From Hyphomicrobiales bacterium (GTDB taxonomy: Bacteria; Pseudomonadota; Alphaproteobacteria; Rhizobiales; Rhizobiaceae), in assembly GCA_900468285.1 (NCBI GenBank), contig UBTF01000002.1:110888-174887 (forward strand): 64,000 nt of DNA, in the 5' to 3' direction. Below the pieces are notes generated by a model. The model saw only the letters and a list, made by a program, of their open reading frames with translations. It searched no databases and had not been told where the DNA came from. Of this stretch, positions 35,990 to 46,163 are shown piece by piece. The translations under genes were made by a program, and so were the position numbers. The first letter of the stretch is position 1. Every line of letters starts with the position of its first letter.

Positions 35990-36071
35990 CGCACTGTTTC
36001 GTCCTCCGAAATCCGGTTAGATCGTTTCCAGCGAAAAGGGCGCGATCTCACGCCGTCTCAGGAGAATAGTC

Positions 36072-37115
36072 ATGCGCGCATTGTTTTACGAAACCTTCGG
36101 TGAGGCACCTCGCATAGCCAACCTGCCGGACCCGGAACCGACACTGGGCGGCGTGGTGGTCGAGGTGAAGGCAACAGGCCTTTGCCGCAGCGACTGGCAC
36201 GGCTGGATGGGCCATGACACCGATATTCAGCTGCCGCATGTGCCGGGCCATGAATTTGCGGGCGTGATTTCAGCCGTCGGCAAAAACGTCATGCGGTTCA
36301 AGGTGGGTGATCGCGTCACCGTTCCCTTTGTGTCCGGCTGCGGCCATTGCCAGGAGTGCCGCTCCGGCAACCAGCAGGTTTGCGAAACGCAGTTCCAGCC
36401 CGGCTTCACCCATTGGGGTTCCTACGCGGAATATGTCGCCATCGAATACGCAGATCAGAACCTCGTGCATCTGCCAGAAGACATGGGTTTCGATACGGCG
36501 GCGAGCCTCGGTTGCCGCTTTGCCACATCCTTCCGCGCCGTAGTCGATCAAGGCCGCCTGAAGGGTGGCGAATGGCTGGCCGTGCATGGCTGCGGCGGCG
36601 TCGGCCTTTCCGCCATCATGATTGGCGCGGGGCTTGGCGCGCAGGTCATCGCCATTGATATTGCGCAGGACAAGCTGGCGTTGGCGCGGCAACTGGGCGC
36701 AACCGCCACCATCAACAGCCGCGAGGTTGCCGATGTAAGCGAAGCCGTGCGCGAGATCACCGGCGGCGGCGCGCATGTTTCGGTCGATGCGCTCGGCCAT
36801 CCCCAGACCTGCTGCAACTCCATCAGCAATCTGCGCCGTCGGGGGCGCCACGTGCAGGTGGGGTTGATGCTGGCGGACCACTCAATGCCGCAGATCCCTA
36901 TGGCGCGGGTCATCGCCCACGAGCTGGAAATCTACGGCAGCCACGGTATGCAGGCCTGGCGCTATGACGACATGCTGGCCATGATCCGAAGCGGCAAGCT
37001 CTCCCCCGAAAAGCTGATCGGCCGCCACATCACGCTCACAGACGCCGTCACCGCCCTGCCCGCGATGAACACGTTTACCGATAGCGGCATCAGCATTATC
37101 GACCGGTTTGAGTGA
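36072..37115 (+). CDS. Zinc-dependent alcohol dehydrogenase (MDR family)
   Basis: 347 residues. Catalytic zinc ligands: the Cys in [20 protein letters not shown], with the structural-zinc cysteines in [15 protein letters not shown]. The nucleotide domain has [13 protein letters not shown] and [10 protein letters not shown]. It oxidises an alcohol using NAD(P). AGGAGAATAGTC precedes the ATG. It lies 82 bp downstream of the ABC ATPase on the same strand, probably in the same transcript, so the imported compound is likely to be (or to yield) an alcohol. No direct link to the glutamylation operon's ADH is evident. Confidence 0.9.
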   Translation: MRALFYETFGEAPRIANLPDPEPTLGGVVVEVKATGLCRSDWHGWMGHDTDIQLPHVPGHEFAGVISAVGKNVMRFKVGDRVTVPFVSGCGHCQECRSGNQQVCETQFQPGFTHWGSYAEYVAIEYADQNLVHLPEDMGFDTAASLGCRFATSFRAVVDQGRLKGGEWLAVHGCGGVGLSAIMIGAGLGAQVIAIDIAQDKLALARQLGATATINSREVADVSEAVREITGGGAHVSVDALGHPQTCCNSISNLRRRGRHVQVGLMLADHSMPQIPMARVIAHELEIYGSHGMQAWRYDDMLAMIRSGKLSPEKLIGRHITLTDAVTALPAMNTFTDSGISIIDRFE

Positions 37116-37199
37116 GGTCACGGCTACGGAGCTGTGGCGTCAGCAAATTAGTCGCAAAACCGTTGCTAACCGGGACTATTGCGGTCGGGAAAATGGACT

Positions 37200-37580
37200 T
37201 CAGGTTTTCGCCTGATCATAGGCCATAAATAGATCGGTTACGAGAACGCCGTTGATCCGCATACCGGTTAAATCGGCATCTTTGATATCCGTGTCTGCCA
37301 ACGTGACGCCACTTATCGTTAAACGGGACAGGTTCGCATTTGAGATCACGGTGCCAGATAGATTGACGTTGTTGAAGCGTGAATCTGCCAAATTAATATC
37401 GTCAAAAACCGCTTCGCTCAAATTGGTGTCAGCGAACCGGGCCCTGGCCAAAACGGCATAAAACTTTGCATCTGCGAGGTTTACGCCATCGAAATGAGCG
37501 CCTGACATATCGGCGCGTTTGTAATGCGTTTCCTGCATCTGAGGGCCATCAAATTGATCGTGCTTCTGGGGTTCAGTCAT
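37200..37580 (-). CDS. Pentapeptide repeat protein
   Basis: 126 residues. Repeats of A(D/N)LXX type run from about residue 20 to the C-terminus (ANLSRLTISGVTLADTDIKD is an example), which should form a right-handed beta-helix. No catalytic motif. Some pentapeptide proteins mimic DNA and protect gyrase, most have unknown roles. I chose the ATG at 37580, with GGAGG upstream; an in-frame ATG at 37688 lacks such a site. It stands alone. Confidence 0.88.
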   Translation of the reverse strand: MTEPQKHDQFDGPQMQETHYKRADMSGAHFDGVNLADAKFYAVLARARFADTNLSEAVFDDINLADSRFNNVNLSGTVISNANLSRLTISGVTLADTDIKDADLTGMRINGVLVTDLFMAYDQAKT

Positions 37581-37940
37581 TGTCCCATCCTCCGCCAAAA
37601 ATGTAATCGCAACCTGAAGAATGTCAGATTGTGCGATCATTGACGAGAGCCGAATCTGAAACAGAAACGGGCAAAAACGAACGCTCATGGCTCCCGCTGC
37701 GACGCGGTCCCGGAGTTCCCACTGAGATCAAGTCTTTGATCGCGGGGGTCTCTTGCGCGCCACAGACGCGGCGCGACTGCATTCGGGCTCGAGGCCGGAA
37801 TGACGTGCCTGGGGTCATCGATCTTGAGGCGAGCTTCGTTAGCAGCCAGAGAGAGCGGCGATTGCCGCGCCCTTTCTCATTATAATCAATAACTAAGAGC
37901 AGCTTTCGGATTCAAGGCTGCAACCACCTGACTCAGATTG
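37581..37940. other. Intergenic region between the pentapeptide gene and metH
   Basis: 360 bp with no convincing gene. An 84-codon plus-strand frame (37631-37885) is rich in Arg/Ser and has no family features. It holds GATCAA/TTGATC around 37727-37742 and the phrase CTCGAGGCCGGAATGACG, which resembles the arms of scattered intergenic elements in rhizobia. I cannot show that it is one. Confidence 0.4.
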
Positions 37941-40900
37941 TCACGCAGCTGTCTCGACCTCTTTTGCCGCCTCGGTCGGAACGTAATTGAGCACCGGTCC
38001 CAGCCAGCGTTCGATCTCTGTGACGGCCATGCCCTTACGCTGCGCGTAGTCTTCAACCTGATCACGCTCGACCTTGGCAACGCCGAAATAGTAGCTTTCG
38101 GGGTGGCCGATATAGAGGCCGGAGACGGAGGAGCCGGGCCACATGGCATAGCTTTCCGTCAGCACAACGCCCGTCTGCTCCGTTGCATCCAGCAGGCGGA
38201 ACAGCGTTTCTTTTTCGGTGTGATCGGGCTGGGCCGGATAGCCCGGGGCGGGGCGAATGCCGGCATAGGCCTCGCCGATCAGGTCATCCGGGCCGAAGCT
38301 CTCGTCGGATGCATAGCCCCAGAATTCCTTGCGCACCCGCTCATGCATACGCTCGGCAAAGGCTTCGGCGAAGCGGTCTGCCAGCGCCTTGACGAGGATG
38401 GAGGAGTAATCATCATTGGCGCGTTCGAACCGTTCGGCGATTGCCACTTCCTCGATACCGGCCGTGACAACGAAGCCGCCGACATAGTCAGTGGTGCCAG
38501 CATCCCGCGGCATAACGAAATCCGACAGCGCAACATTGGGGCGGCCATCGCGCTTAGACAGCTGCTGGCGAAGCGTGAAGAAGGTTGCGAGTTCTTCCGC
38601 GCGGGTTTCATCGGTAAACAGGCGGATATCATCTCCGACAGAATTGGCAGGCCAGAAGCCGATAACGGCACGTGGGCGGAACCACTGTTCGTCAATGATT
38701 TTCTTCAGCATGGCCTGTGCATCGGCAAAGAGCTGACGCGCCGCCTCGCCCTGTTTCTCTTCCTCCAGAATGGCGGGGTAACGGCCCTTCATTTCCCAGG
38801 TCTGGAAGAATGGCGTCCAGTCGATGTATTTCGCCAGCTCCTCAAGATCATACGTCTCGAAGGTCTTGGTGCCAAGGAACTGCGGCTTGACCGGTTGATA
38901 TCCTGACCAATCAACCTTCTGTGCATTGGCGCGCGCACGTGCCAAAGGCAAACGCAGCTTTTCCCGCTCATTACGCGCATGGGCATCGGCTACCTTGGCA
39001 TATTCTGCCCTGATGCCCTCGATATAGGCTGGCTTCTGATCTTCCGACAGCAAGGCCGAAACCACGCCAACCGCACGCGATGCATCGGTGACGTAAATCG
39101 CCTGACCCTTCTCGTAACGCGGATGGATCTTGACCGCCGTGTGGACGCGGCTGGTCGTCGCGCCACCGATCAGAAGCGGAATATTGAAGCCCTGACGCTC
39201 CATCTCGGCGGCCATATGCACCATCTCGTCCAGAGATGGCGTGATGAGGCCGGACAGGCCGATCACATCGACCTTTTCGGCAATGGCCGTCTCCAGAATT
39301 TTCGTGGCGGGCACCATGACGCCGAGATCGATGATCTCGTAATTGTTGCAGGCGAGAACAACGCCGACAATGTTCTTGCCGATATCGTGCACGTCGCCCT
39401 TGACGGTTGCCATCAGCACCTTGCCTGCGGCCTGACGCTGGTCGCCGCCGTTCAGGCGCTTTTCTTCTTCCATGTAGGGCAGAAGAACGGCCACGGCCTG
39501 TTTCATGACACGGGCGGATTTGACCACCTGCGGCAGGAACATCTTGCCGGAGCCAAAGAGATCGCCCACGACATTCATGCCCGCCATCAAAGGACCTTCG
39601 ATGACGTGAAGAGGACGGGCCGCCTGAAGGCGCGCTTCCTCCGTGTCTGCATCGATATACTCGGTGATACCGTTGACCAGCGCATGTTCGAGACGCTTTT
39701 CAACCGGCAATTCGCGCCAGGCCAGATCCTGCACCTTGGCTTCACGGCCCGGACCGCCCCGGAATTTCTCGGCCACTTCGAGCAGCCGTTCGGTGCCATC
39801 GGCACGGCGATTCAGCACCACGTCTTCGCAGGCTTCGCGCAGTTCCGGGTCGATGCTTTCATAGACCGCCAGCTGGCCCGCATTGACGATGCCCATATCC
39901 ATGCCCACCTGAATGGCGTGGTAAAGAAACACGGCGTGCATCGCTTCGCGCACCGGCTCATTGCCGCGGAAGGAGAAGGACAGGTTGGAAACGCCGCCGG
40001 AAATATGCACCAGCGGCATGGTTTCGCGGATGGTGCGCGTGGCGTTGATGAAATCCACGCCGTAATTATTGTGCTCTTCAATGCCGGTGGCGACGGCAAA
40101 GACGTTGGGGTCGAAGATGATATCTTCGGGCAGAATGCCTGCCTTTTCGGTCAAAAGCTTATAGGCGCGGGTGCAGATTTCCACCTTGCGCTCGTATGTA
40201 TCGGCCTGACCCACTTCATCAAACGCCATAACGACGACAGCCGCGCCATAATTGCGCACGAGGCTCGCCTGTTCCAGAAATTTCTCCTCGCCTTCCTTCA
40301 GCGAGATGGAGTTGACGATGGATTTGCCCTGAACGCATTTCAGGCCAGCCTCGATGATCTCCCACTTGGAACTATCGATCATCACAGGCACGCGGGCGAT
40401 ATCCGGCTCGGCGGCGATGAGATTGAGGAACTCTACCATGGCCTTCTGGCTGTCGATCAGGCCCTCATCCATGTTGATGTCAATGATCTGCGCACCGTTT
40501 TCCACCTGATCGCGGGCAACCGCAAGTGCTGCCGTATAGTCGCCAGCCGTGATGAGCTTGCGGAACTTGGCAGAGCCGGTGACGTTGGTGCGCTCGCCCA
40601 CGTTGACGAAGGGAATGTCCTTGGTCAGCGTGAAGGGCTCAAGGCCAGACAGCGACATGAAAGAGCGGTGCTCCGGCACCTTGCGCGGCGCGTGGCCGGC
40701 AACGGCATCGGCAATAGCGCGGATATGCTCCGGCGTGGAACCACAGCAGCCGCCAACGATGTTGACGAGACCTTCGCGGGCGAATTCCTCCACCTGCGCT
40801 GCCATCATATCGGGCGTCTCGTCGTACTGACCAAATTCGTTCGGCAGGCCCGCATTGGGGTAAGCACAGATGAATGTATCGGCAACCTCGGACAATTCCT

Positions 40901-41714
40901 GAAGGTGCGGTCGCATCGCGCTGGCACCCAGCGCACAGTTGAGGCCAATGGTGAAGGGGTTGGCGTGGCGCACCGAATTCCAGAAAGCGGTCGGCGTCTG
41001 TCCAGACAGCGTGCGGCCCGAAAGGTCGGTAATCGTGCCCGAAATCATCACAGGCAGATGAATGCCCTTGGCCGCGAAACGCTCTTCGCAGGCGAAGATG
41101 GCAGCCTTGGCGTTCAGCGTATCAAAAATGGTTTCGATGAGAATGAGATCGGCACCGCCATCAATCAGGCCGTCGATCTGTTCGCCATAAGCCACCCGCA
41201 GATCATCGAAGCTGACGGCGCGATAACCCGGATTGTTTACATCTGGAGAAATGGAAGCTGTGCGGTTGGTAGGCCCAATGGCGCCCGCCACGAAACGGCG
41301 ACGGCCATCCTCGCGCTCCGCGCGCTGGGCGGCACGACGAACGACCAAGGCACCTTCGCGGTTCATGTCATAGACAGCGCCTTCCATCTCGTAATCAGCC
41401 TGCGCAATGCGCGTGGACGAGAAGGTGTTGGTTTCGAGAATATCGGCCCCTGCCATGGCATAGCGATAATGGATTTCTTCGATGGCATCCGGCTGAGTCA
41501 GGATCAGCAAGTCATTGTTGCCCTGCTGATGACAGGCGCATCCAAGGAAGCGATCTCCCCGGAAATGGTCTTCGTTGAAACCAAGCCCCTGGATCTGCGT
41601 GCCCATGGCACCATCGAGAATGAGGATACGCTCCTGAGCGGCCGCACGAAGCGCCTTCAGAATTTCCGCGCCGTCTTGCTTGTCCCCTACAGGACCAAAC
41701 AGATTATCCAACAT
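37941..41714 (-). CDS. metH: Cobalamin-dependent methionine synthase
   Basis: 1257 residues, the full MetH. It transfers methyl from 5-methyl-THF to homocysteine via cobalamin. Domains in order: homocysteine-binding ([13 protein letters not shown], then the zinc cysteines in [13 protein letters not shown]), pterin-binding ([30 protein letters not shown]), B12-binding with the lower-ligand histidine in [14 protein letters not shown], and the AdoMet reactivation domain ([15 protein letters not shown]). ATG 41714 is preceded by GAGGAG at good spacing; a longer in-frame start at 41759 would lie inside the palindrome. The palindrome at 41758-41777 matches that of the regulator-metF operon, so both ends of the methyl-transfer pathway seem to be controlled together. 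Confidence 0.97.
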   Translation of the reverse strand: MLDNLFGPVGDKQDGAEILKALRAAAQERILILDGAMGTQIQGLGFNEDHFRGDRFLGCACHQQGNNDLLILTQPDAIEEIHYRYAMAGADILETNTFSSTRIAQADYEMEGAVYDMNREGALVVRRAAQRAEREDGRRRFVAGAIGPTNRTASISPDVNNPGYRAVSFDDLRVAYGEQIDGLIDGGADLILIETIFDTLNAKAAIFACEERFAAKGIHLPVMISGTITDLSGRTLSGQTPTAFWNSVRHANPFTIGLNCALGASAMRPHLQELSEVADTFICAYPNAGLPNEFGQYDETPDMMAAQVEEFAREGLVNIVGGCCGSTPEHIRAIADAVAGHAPRKVPEHRSFMSLSGLEPFTLTKDIPFVNVGERTNVTGSAKFRKLITAGDYTAALAVARDQVENGAQIIDINMDEGLIDSQKAMVEFLNLIAAEPDIARVPVMIDSSKWEIIEAGLKCVQGKSIVNSISLKEGEEKFLEQASLVRNYGAAVVVMAFDEVGQADTYERKVEICTRAYKLLTEKAGILPEDIIFDPNVFAVATGIEEHNNYGVDFINATRTIRETMPLVHISGGVSNLSFSFRGNEPVREAMHAVFLYHAIQVGMDMGIVNAGQLAVYESIDPELREACEDVVLNRRADGTERLLEVAEKFRGGPGREAKVQDLAWRELPVEKRLEHALVNGITEYIDADTEEARLQAARPLHVIEGPLMAGMNVVGDLFGSGKMFLPQVVKSARVMKQAVAVLLPYMEEEKRLNGGDQRQAAGKVLMATVKGDVHDIGKNIVGVVLACNNYEIIDLGVMVPATKILETAIAEKVDVIGLSGLITPSLDEMVHMAAEMERQGFNIPLLIGGATTSRVHTAVKIHPRYEKGQAIYVTDASRAVGVVSALLSEDQKPAYIEGIRAEYAKVADAHARNEREKLRLPLARARANAQKVDWSGYQPVKPQFLGTKTFETYDLEELAKYIDWTPFFQTWEMKGRYPAILEEEKQGEAARQLFADAQAMLKKIIDEQWFRPRAVIGFWPANSVGDDIRLFTDETRAEELATFFTLRQQLSKRDGRPNVALSDFVMPRDAGTTDYVGGFVVTAGIEEVAIAERFERANDDYSSILVKALADRFAEAFAERMHERVRKEFWGYASDESFGPDDLIGEAYAGIRPAPGYPAQPDHTEKETLFRLLDATEQTGVVLTESYAMWPGSSVSGLYIGHPESYYFGVAKVERDQVEDYAQRKGMAVTEIERWLGPVLNYVPTEAAKEVETAA

Positions 41715-41757
41715 CGGCACACTCCTCATTCTCTTTGCTGATTTGCAAATCCAAGTC

Positions 41758-41777
41758 ACATAAAGATATCTTTATGT
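41758..41777. promoter_or_regulatory. Palindromic operator upstream of metH
   Basis: ACATAAAGATATCTTTATGT, a perfect 20-bp palindrome 44 bp upstream of the metH start. The core ATAAAGATATCTTTAT is identical to that upstream of the ArsR-methyltransferase-metF operon. Confidence 0.85.
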
Positions 41778-41907
41778 CAATATATGGCCGCGACGCCATG
41801 GCGTTACAACTTTCTACCGCAAGGGTACGAAATTTTCGTTATGGATGACACCGTTACGACCTAAAGATATAGAGAATTCATCGCAGTGCATTCATGAGGA
41901 GGTTGAA

Positions 41908-43155
41908 ATGACCGAGGCGGACCACCCTAAAACCAGCTGGAGCACCCTGCCCTGGCATCGCCAGTGGCTGGCAAAGCAGGCAGAAGGTCTGTTTGACTTC
42001 TTCCAGTATCGCGCCATCAACCCCAAAGGCGGTTTTTTCGACCTCGACCGGCAAGGCGCGCCGCTGAAACCCGACAACCCCGTGCGCGGCATTCATATGT
42101 CAGCGCGCATGGTGCATTGCTTTTCCATCGGTCATCTGCTCGGCCGTCCCGGCTGCGGCGATATCATCGACCACGGAATGACCTATCTGTGGAACAACCA
42201 CCGTGACGGCGAGCATGGCGGCTATTTCTGGCAGGTGGATGAAACCGGTCCGGTGGATGCCAGCAAGCAGGGATATGGCCACGCCTTTGTTCTGCTCGCC
42301 GCCTCCTCGGCGAAAAGCGTCGGCCATCCGCTGGCCGACAAGATGCTTGCCGATATTACCGAGATTATCGAAACGAAGTTCTGGGAAGAGAAATTCGGCG
42401 CGATCAATGAGGAATTCTATCGAGACTGGTCGCGTATCGAAAATTATCGCGGCCAGAATTCCAACATGCATCTGACCGAAGCGTTGATGGCCGCTTTTGA
42501 AGCCACTGGCGACAGAGAATACCTGCAGAAGGCAGAACGCATCGCTGATCTCATCATCAGACGGGCCGCAGCGGCGCTGGATTTCCGGGTGCCGGAACAT
42601 TTCGATGAAAACTGGGTGCTGGACAAGGATTATCGCGGCAACGAAATGTTCCGCCCGTCTGGCTCAACGCCCGGCCACTGGCTGGAGTGGGCGCGCCTCA
42701 TCCTGCAGCTCTGGGTTCTCGGTGATCGCAAGCACGAATGGATGCCGACAGCCGCAAAATCGCTGTTCGTTCAGTCAATGTCGCTCGGCTGGGACAGGGA
42801 AAAAGGTGGTTTCTTCTACACGCTGGGCTGGGACAATGTGCCTGCCAAGCGCGAGAAACTCTGGTGGCCGATGTGCGAAGCGGCTGGTGCCGCCCACTTC
42901 CTCAACGAGCATCTTCCCGCTGACGAATTCTATGAAGACAGCTATCGGCGCGTCTGGAGCACCATTGCCAACAGCTTCCTCGACCATGAGAATGGCGGCT
43001 GGCATGAGGAATTGACGGACGATCTGGTTCCCGCCAACACGATCTTCCCCGGCAAGGGCGACATCTACCACGCGCTTCAGGCCTGCCTCATTCCGCTTTT
43101 CCCGGCAGATGGCAGCCTGACGAAAGTGATTGGCGACAAGAGCGGACGTTTCTAA
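41908..43155 (+). CDS. AGE-family epimerase/isomerase (N-acylglucosamine 2-epimerase / mannose isomerase-like)
   Basis: 415 residues. An alpha/alpha six-barrel is indicated by the AGE motifs MVHCFSIGHLLGRPG, GGYFWQVDETGP, QGYGHAFVLLAASSAK, EFYRDWSRIENYRGQNSNMH and GSTPGHWLEWARLIL. The family covers N-acylglucosamine 2-epimerase, cellobiose 2-epimerase and YihS-type mannose/sulfoquinovose isomerases; the sequence best fits the mannose-isomerase branch, but I cannot decide. GAGGAGG lies before the ATG. No sugar transport or kinase gene is adjacent. Confidence 0.85.
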   Translation: MTEADHPKTSWSTLPWHRQWLAKQAEGLFDFFQYRAINPKGGFFDLDRQGAPLKPDNPVRGIHMSARMVHCFSIGHLLGRPGCGDIIDHGMTYLWNNHRDGEHGGYFWQVDETGPVDASKQGYGHAFVLLAASSAKSVGHPLADKMLADITEIIETKFWEEKFGAINEEFYRDWSRIENYRGQNSNMHLTEALMAAFEATGDREYLQKAERIADLIIRRAAAALDFRVPEHFDENWVLDKDYRGNEMFRPSGSTPGHWLEWARLILQLWVLGDRKHEWMPTAAKSLFVQSMSLGWDREKGGFFYTLGWDNVPAKREKLWWPMCEAAGAAHFLNEHLPADEFYEDSYRRVWSTIANSFLDHENGGWHEELTDDLVPANTIFPGKGDIYHALQACLIPLFPADGSLTKVIGDKSGRF

Positions 43156-43165
43156 ACACATCCGT

Positions 43166-43203
43166 AGGAAACGCTTGGCTTAATCAGAAGCCTAGCGTTT
43201 CCT
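43166..43203. terminator. Hairpin between convergent epimerase and phosphatase genes
   Basis: AGGAAACGCTTGGCTT (43166-43181) pairs with AAGCCTAGCGTTTCCT (43188-43203) with one mismatch. It overlaps the last codons of the phosphatase gene. Confidence 0.65.
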
Positions 43204-43744
43204 CAAAATCGTCCCAGGACTGATACATTTCATAACGGCCAACGCCCCGGATCGGCACGTGGCCGTAAAATGGCGACAGCTGGAATTCCGCTGCATTCTC
43301 GCTTTTATTGGCCACTGCCCCAACATACATGGCGGACGCCAGCCCTGTGCGGTTGGCGCCATGTTCGCAATGAATCAGCACGGGCTTGGGCGCATCCTTC
43401 ATGATGCGGACAAGCGCTTCCGCCTGATCCTGAGGCATCTTCTTGCTGGAACTCATTGGGAAATCGATCATCTGCACACCGCTCGATTGGGCGGCAGCGG
43501 CCTCTTCCCTATACCAGCCCTCACGCTTTTCATCGCGCAGATTGATGATGGTCTTGATGCCGAATTGCTGCGCATATTTGGAAATGTCTGCGCCGCTCGG
43601 CTGGCCGGATCGGTATAGTTCCCCGGGCAGGACTTCATGGAAGTTGCCGGTCAACTGGTTGATACCCATGTGCGCGCCGACCGTGGCGGGAACCGCCAGG
43701 AAGCAAAGCAAGGCAATTTTCAGGACTTTGGACGCAGATAACAA
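43184..43744 (-). CDS. Secreted dual-specificity phosphatase-like protein
   Basis: 186 residues. The N-terminus KVLKIALLCFLAVPATVGA is a signal peptide or anchor. The active-site loop HCEHGANRTG is the HCX5R motif of protein tyrosine / dual-specificity phosphatases, preceded by the strand PKPVLIHC and the upstream ELYRSGQPSGADI and TIINLRDEKREGWY that are common to the bacterial DSP group. It would dephosphorylate a substrate in the periplasm, possibly a lipid or inositol phosphate as in related enzymes; this is inference. It is a lone gene. Confidence 0.83.
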   Translation of the reverse strand: MLSASKVLKIALLCFLAVPATVGAHMGINQLTGNFHEVLPGELYRSGQPSGADISKYAQQFGIKTIINLRDEKREGWYREEAAAAQSSGVQMIDFPMSSSKKMPQDQAEALVRIMKDAPKPVLIHCEHGANRTGLASAMYVGAVANKSENAAEFQLSPFYGHVPIRGVGRYEMYQSWDDFEETLGF

Positions 43745-43977
43745 AACGCAAACCTTCTGGAAAATTTCAAGAATTGCCGTTCAAATGGCACTACGATCCA
43801 ACCGATGCAATGGCTCCAAGGTTGTAAGAGCGCTGCCGGAAATAAGGAAAATCCGTACGCTTTCCCCTTAAGCCGCTGCAAACCCGTTCCTATTAGCGTG
43901 TGTTCTGCATCAACCATGGCGCTTCAAAAAACCGTGAAGCCACCCTCAGAGACTACGCTTTTAGGCCTTACGTCAGA

Positions 43978-44505
43978 TTAATCAAATTCCGCGGAATTGA
44001 TCGTTACGCGCCATTCCAGCGTTTTCGGGTCTACATTTTCGTTGTTGCGCAGCCGAAAAGGCCGACACGCCCCATAGCTTTCATGCGCTTCCAACCGCCT
44101 CTCGCTGACCTGATAAGGATCGAATGACACCGAGGCACGGAAGGCAGCTTCAAAACCCTCAAGCGTGTAGGTCAGCCGTCTAACTGCGACGTCATTTGTG
44201 TTCTGGAACGTGACCCGTAGCGGAGCGCCCGGCTCGGTGCAGCTGGCATCATAGGCTGCTGTGGCAACAATAGCCTCAAGTCTCTCGCCAGAGCGGAGCC
44301 AGTCGAACAACACCCAGGCAGCCGTGGCAGACCAGATAACAGCGAAAGCAATCACAACCGGCTTCAAATGTCTGGGGTAAATGATCAGAAAGACAAGCAA
44401 AGCTACGGAGAGGACAACGCCGACAATCATGTGTGGCGCGGCCTGATTATGTCGCCAAAAAGTCTTTTCAAGCTGATACCCTCCCAGCAGTCGTGCTAGA
44501 CTCAC
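43978..44505 (-). CDS. Unrecognised membrane protein with soluble C-terminal domain
   Basis: 175 residues, no family recognised. Two membrane spans (about residues 25-43, MIVGVVLSVALLVFLIIYP, and 48-66, VVIAFAVIWSATAAWVLFD), then a ~105-residue domain rich in beta strands with two Cys (ASCTEPG and YGACRPF) that may form a disulfide, if that part faces the periplasm. It follows the SecY-like gene by 101 bp on the same strand, so the two may be one transcript. Confidence 0.65.
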   Translation of the reverse strand: MSLARLLGGYQLEKTFWRHNQAAPHMIVGVVLSVALLVFLIIYPRHLKPVVIAFAVIWSATAAWVLFDWLRSGERLEAIVATAAYDASCTEPGAPLRVTFQNTNDVAVRRLTYTLEGFEAAFRASVSFDPYQVSERRLEAHESYGACRPFRLRNNENVDPKTLEWRVTINSAEFD

Positions 44506-44606
44506 AGATGCGGTTGGCCAGAGGTCATGTCAAGGCGTCACGTCAAGACTGAGCGGGCAGCGGCTGCCGACACCTCCCCACCTCAACTTTGCACACCTTC
44601 CTGTGA

Positions 44607-45689
44607 TCAGGCAGGATTGTCGGTCCGCTCCGCATGAGGTGCAGACAAACAGGCATCGATAAGCGCGCAGCAGACCGCCACAGCGACCAGAATTGTGGTA
44701 CCATTCAGCGGCAACACCAGCAGCATCTTGTTTATCGCAAACTCGGTGCCGAGTATGGCGACAATCTGCGTCGCGGCAATCAGCAGCAGTAATGACGACG
44801 GCAGAGAAAGACCGCGTCTGTCAAACAGACACCCGTAGCCAAGGACAAGGAGCGGCACGAGGATTGCGGTCACACCTGTGAAATAGGCGCCCATATGCGA
44901 ACTCTGCAGAACAGCGTTCGGAGCAAACAAGGCAAGCGGGACAAGAAGATAGCTCCCGACAATCGCGGCCAGAAGTGGTGGCCACACGACAATTGCCAAA
45001 GGAAACAAGCGCTTTGCATCCGTGTGACCAGCTACCCAATGCCGGTAGTGGCGTAACACCGCCATGACGACAAACGCGCTCAGAGCAGCGACAGCAATCG
45101 TGAAAAGCAGCACCTCAAAAAACTGCGTACCGGATGCAGCACCCGTCCTTGCCATGTCAACGCTGGCCAAAATATTGGATGGAAGGTCAAGGAAGGCGGG
45201 CAGAAGCCACAAAATCCACAATCCCGCTAGCAACCCCGGCAAAACCACCTGTCTCGACAGGAACAGCAGCACGGCCACTCCCCCGACCAAAGCTGCGATA
45301 ACGCTGAAAAAGTCGTAAGAGCCTTGGTCTCCCAGGTACCCCATGGCATCCAGACCACGCGCGGCGCTGTAGGCTTGCCCTACCGCAATCAACATTGCCA
45401 GCACAGCCTCGCAGACGGCAAGAATAATGCTCCCATCCGTACGGGGAAAAAGCAGACGGATCACCTGCCCTAGTGCAAAAGCTGAAAGGATAGGCGTGAC
45501 ACCCAGCGCAAGAATGGAAAGCTGTGAGGGAAGGCCACCCTGCCCCACCCATGACGTCACCAATGCCCCATCGAGCCCCGGCAACGGAATGTTCCGGCCG
45601 GCAACAGCCACCAGCGAAACCAGGGCGACCCCGATCAAAATCCCGACCGCACCGGACCCGACCTTGCGACTACCGACCATCTCACTCAT
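44607..45689 (-). CDS. Divergent SecY-like membrane protein
   Basis: 360 residues with about nine or ten membrane spans. Several stretches line up by eye with SecY in the right order: NIPLPGLDG (SecY has IPLPGID after TM1), LSILALGVTPILSAFALGQ (SecY TM2, SIFALGIMPYISASIIIQ), AGLWILWLLPAFLDLP plus SVDMARTG (SecY AGIVAGLPSAI and EQARQG), LFPLAIVVWPPLLAAIVGS (SecY TM7 region) and LPLNGTTILVAVAVCCALID (SecY FYFGGTSLLIVVVVIMDF). The large cytoplasmic loops that bind SecA and ribosomes in SecY are short here. It is not the housekeeping SecY (about 440 residues, in the ribosomal operon). Function unknown; the homology needs a profile search. Confidence 0.6.
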   Translation of the reverse strand: MSEMVGSRKVGSGAVGILIGVALVSLVAVAGRNIPLPGLDGALVTSWVGQGGLPSQLSILALGVTPILSAFALGQVIRLLFPRTDGSIILAVCEAVLAMLIAVGQAYSAARGLDAMGYLGDQGSYDFFSVIAALVGGVAVLLFLSRQVVLPGLLAGLWILWLLPAFLDLPSNILASVDMARTGAASGTQFFEVLLFTIAVAALSAFVVMAVLRHYRHWVAGHTDAKRLFPLAIVVWPPLLAAIVGSYLLVPLALFAPNAVLQSSHMGAYFTGVTAILVPLLVLGYGCLFDRRGLSLPSSLLLLIAATQIVAILGTEFAINKMLLVLPLNGTTILVAVAVCCALIDACLSAPHAERTDNPA

Positions 45690-45902
45690 CGAGAAACTCC
45701 TAGATACACCTGCATCTAACCTCTACCGACCACGGTCAGGCGCCTGTGGAACCATACGCCTTAGCTCAACCAAGACGTGCTGTCACTTCGAACACGAGGG
45801 AGAAGCTTACGCATCGAAGAAGGAAGGCTCGCGTCTGCGGGGAAATCTTTTGTCCGTCCAGAGCATGAATAGCTGGAAAAACCAAGACACCGACAAGATA
45901 AA

Positions 45903-45978
45903 TGGTGGGCCCGGAGAGACTCGAACTCCCAACCAAGCGGTTATGAGCCGCCGGCTCTAACCATTGAGCTACAGGCCC
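45903..45978 (-). tRNA. tRNA-Ile (CAU anticodon, lysidine type)
   Basis: Acceptor stem GGGCCTG pairs with CGGGCCC; CCA is encoded (45903-45905). The anticodon loop CTCATAA gives CAT at 45943-45945. The D arm (TAGCTCAATGGTTAGAGC) and the CTTGGT after the anticodon stem match bacterial tRNA-Ile2 rather than elongator tRNA-Met, so the anticodon C would be modified by TilS to read AUA. No other RNA gene is next to it. Confidence 0.93.
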
Positions 45979-46163
45979 TTCCAGAAGCGTGAACGCTGTT
46001 TGGAATGCGCGGTTGCAATGGTTCAACCCGGCGCGGAACTGGCTTTAACGCAATTTTTTGAAGGCGACAAGCCATCGATGCGTTGGAGCTGTGCACTATG
46101 CCGCATTAGCTACATAATCTGCTGCGACATATGCCTCGTTGACGCTAAATAAGAGGAAACTCA

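Noticed and set aside
37631..37885. 84-codon plus-strand frame in the gap before metH
   Set aside because: No ribosome site, no family features and a skewed Arg/Ser composition.
38979..41741. 920-codon plus-strand open frame opposite metH
   Set aside because: It is the complement of metH, whose domains are certain; the frame is His/Gly/Asp-rich low-complexity shadow with no family features.
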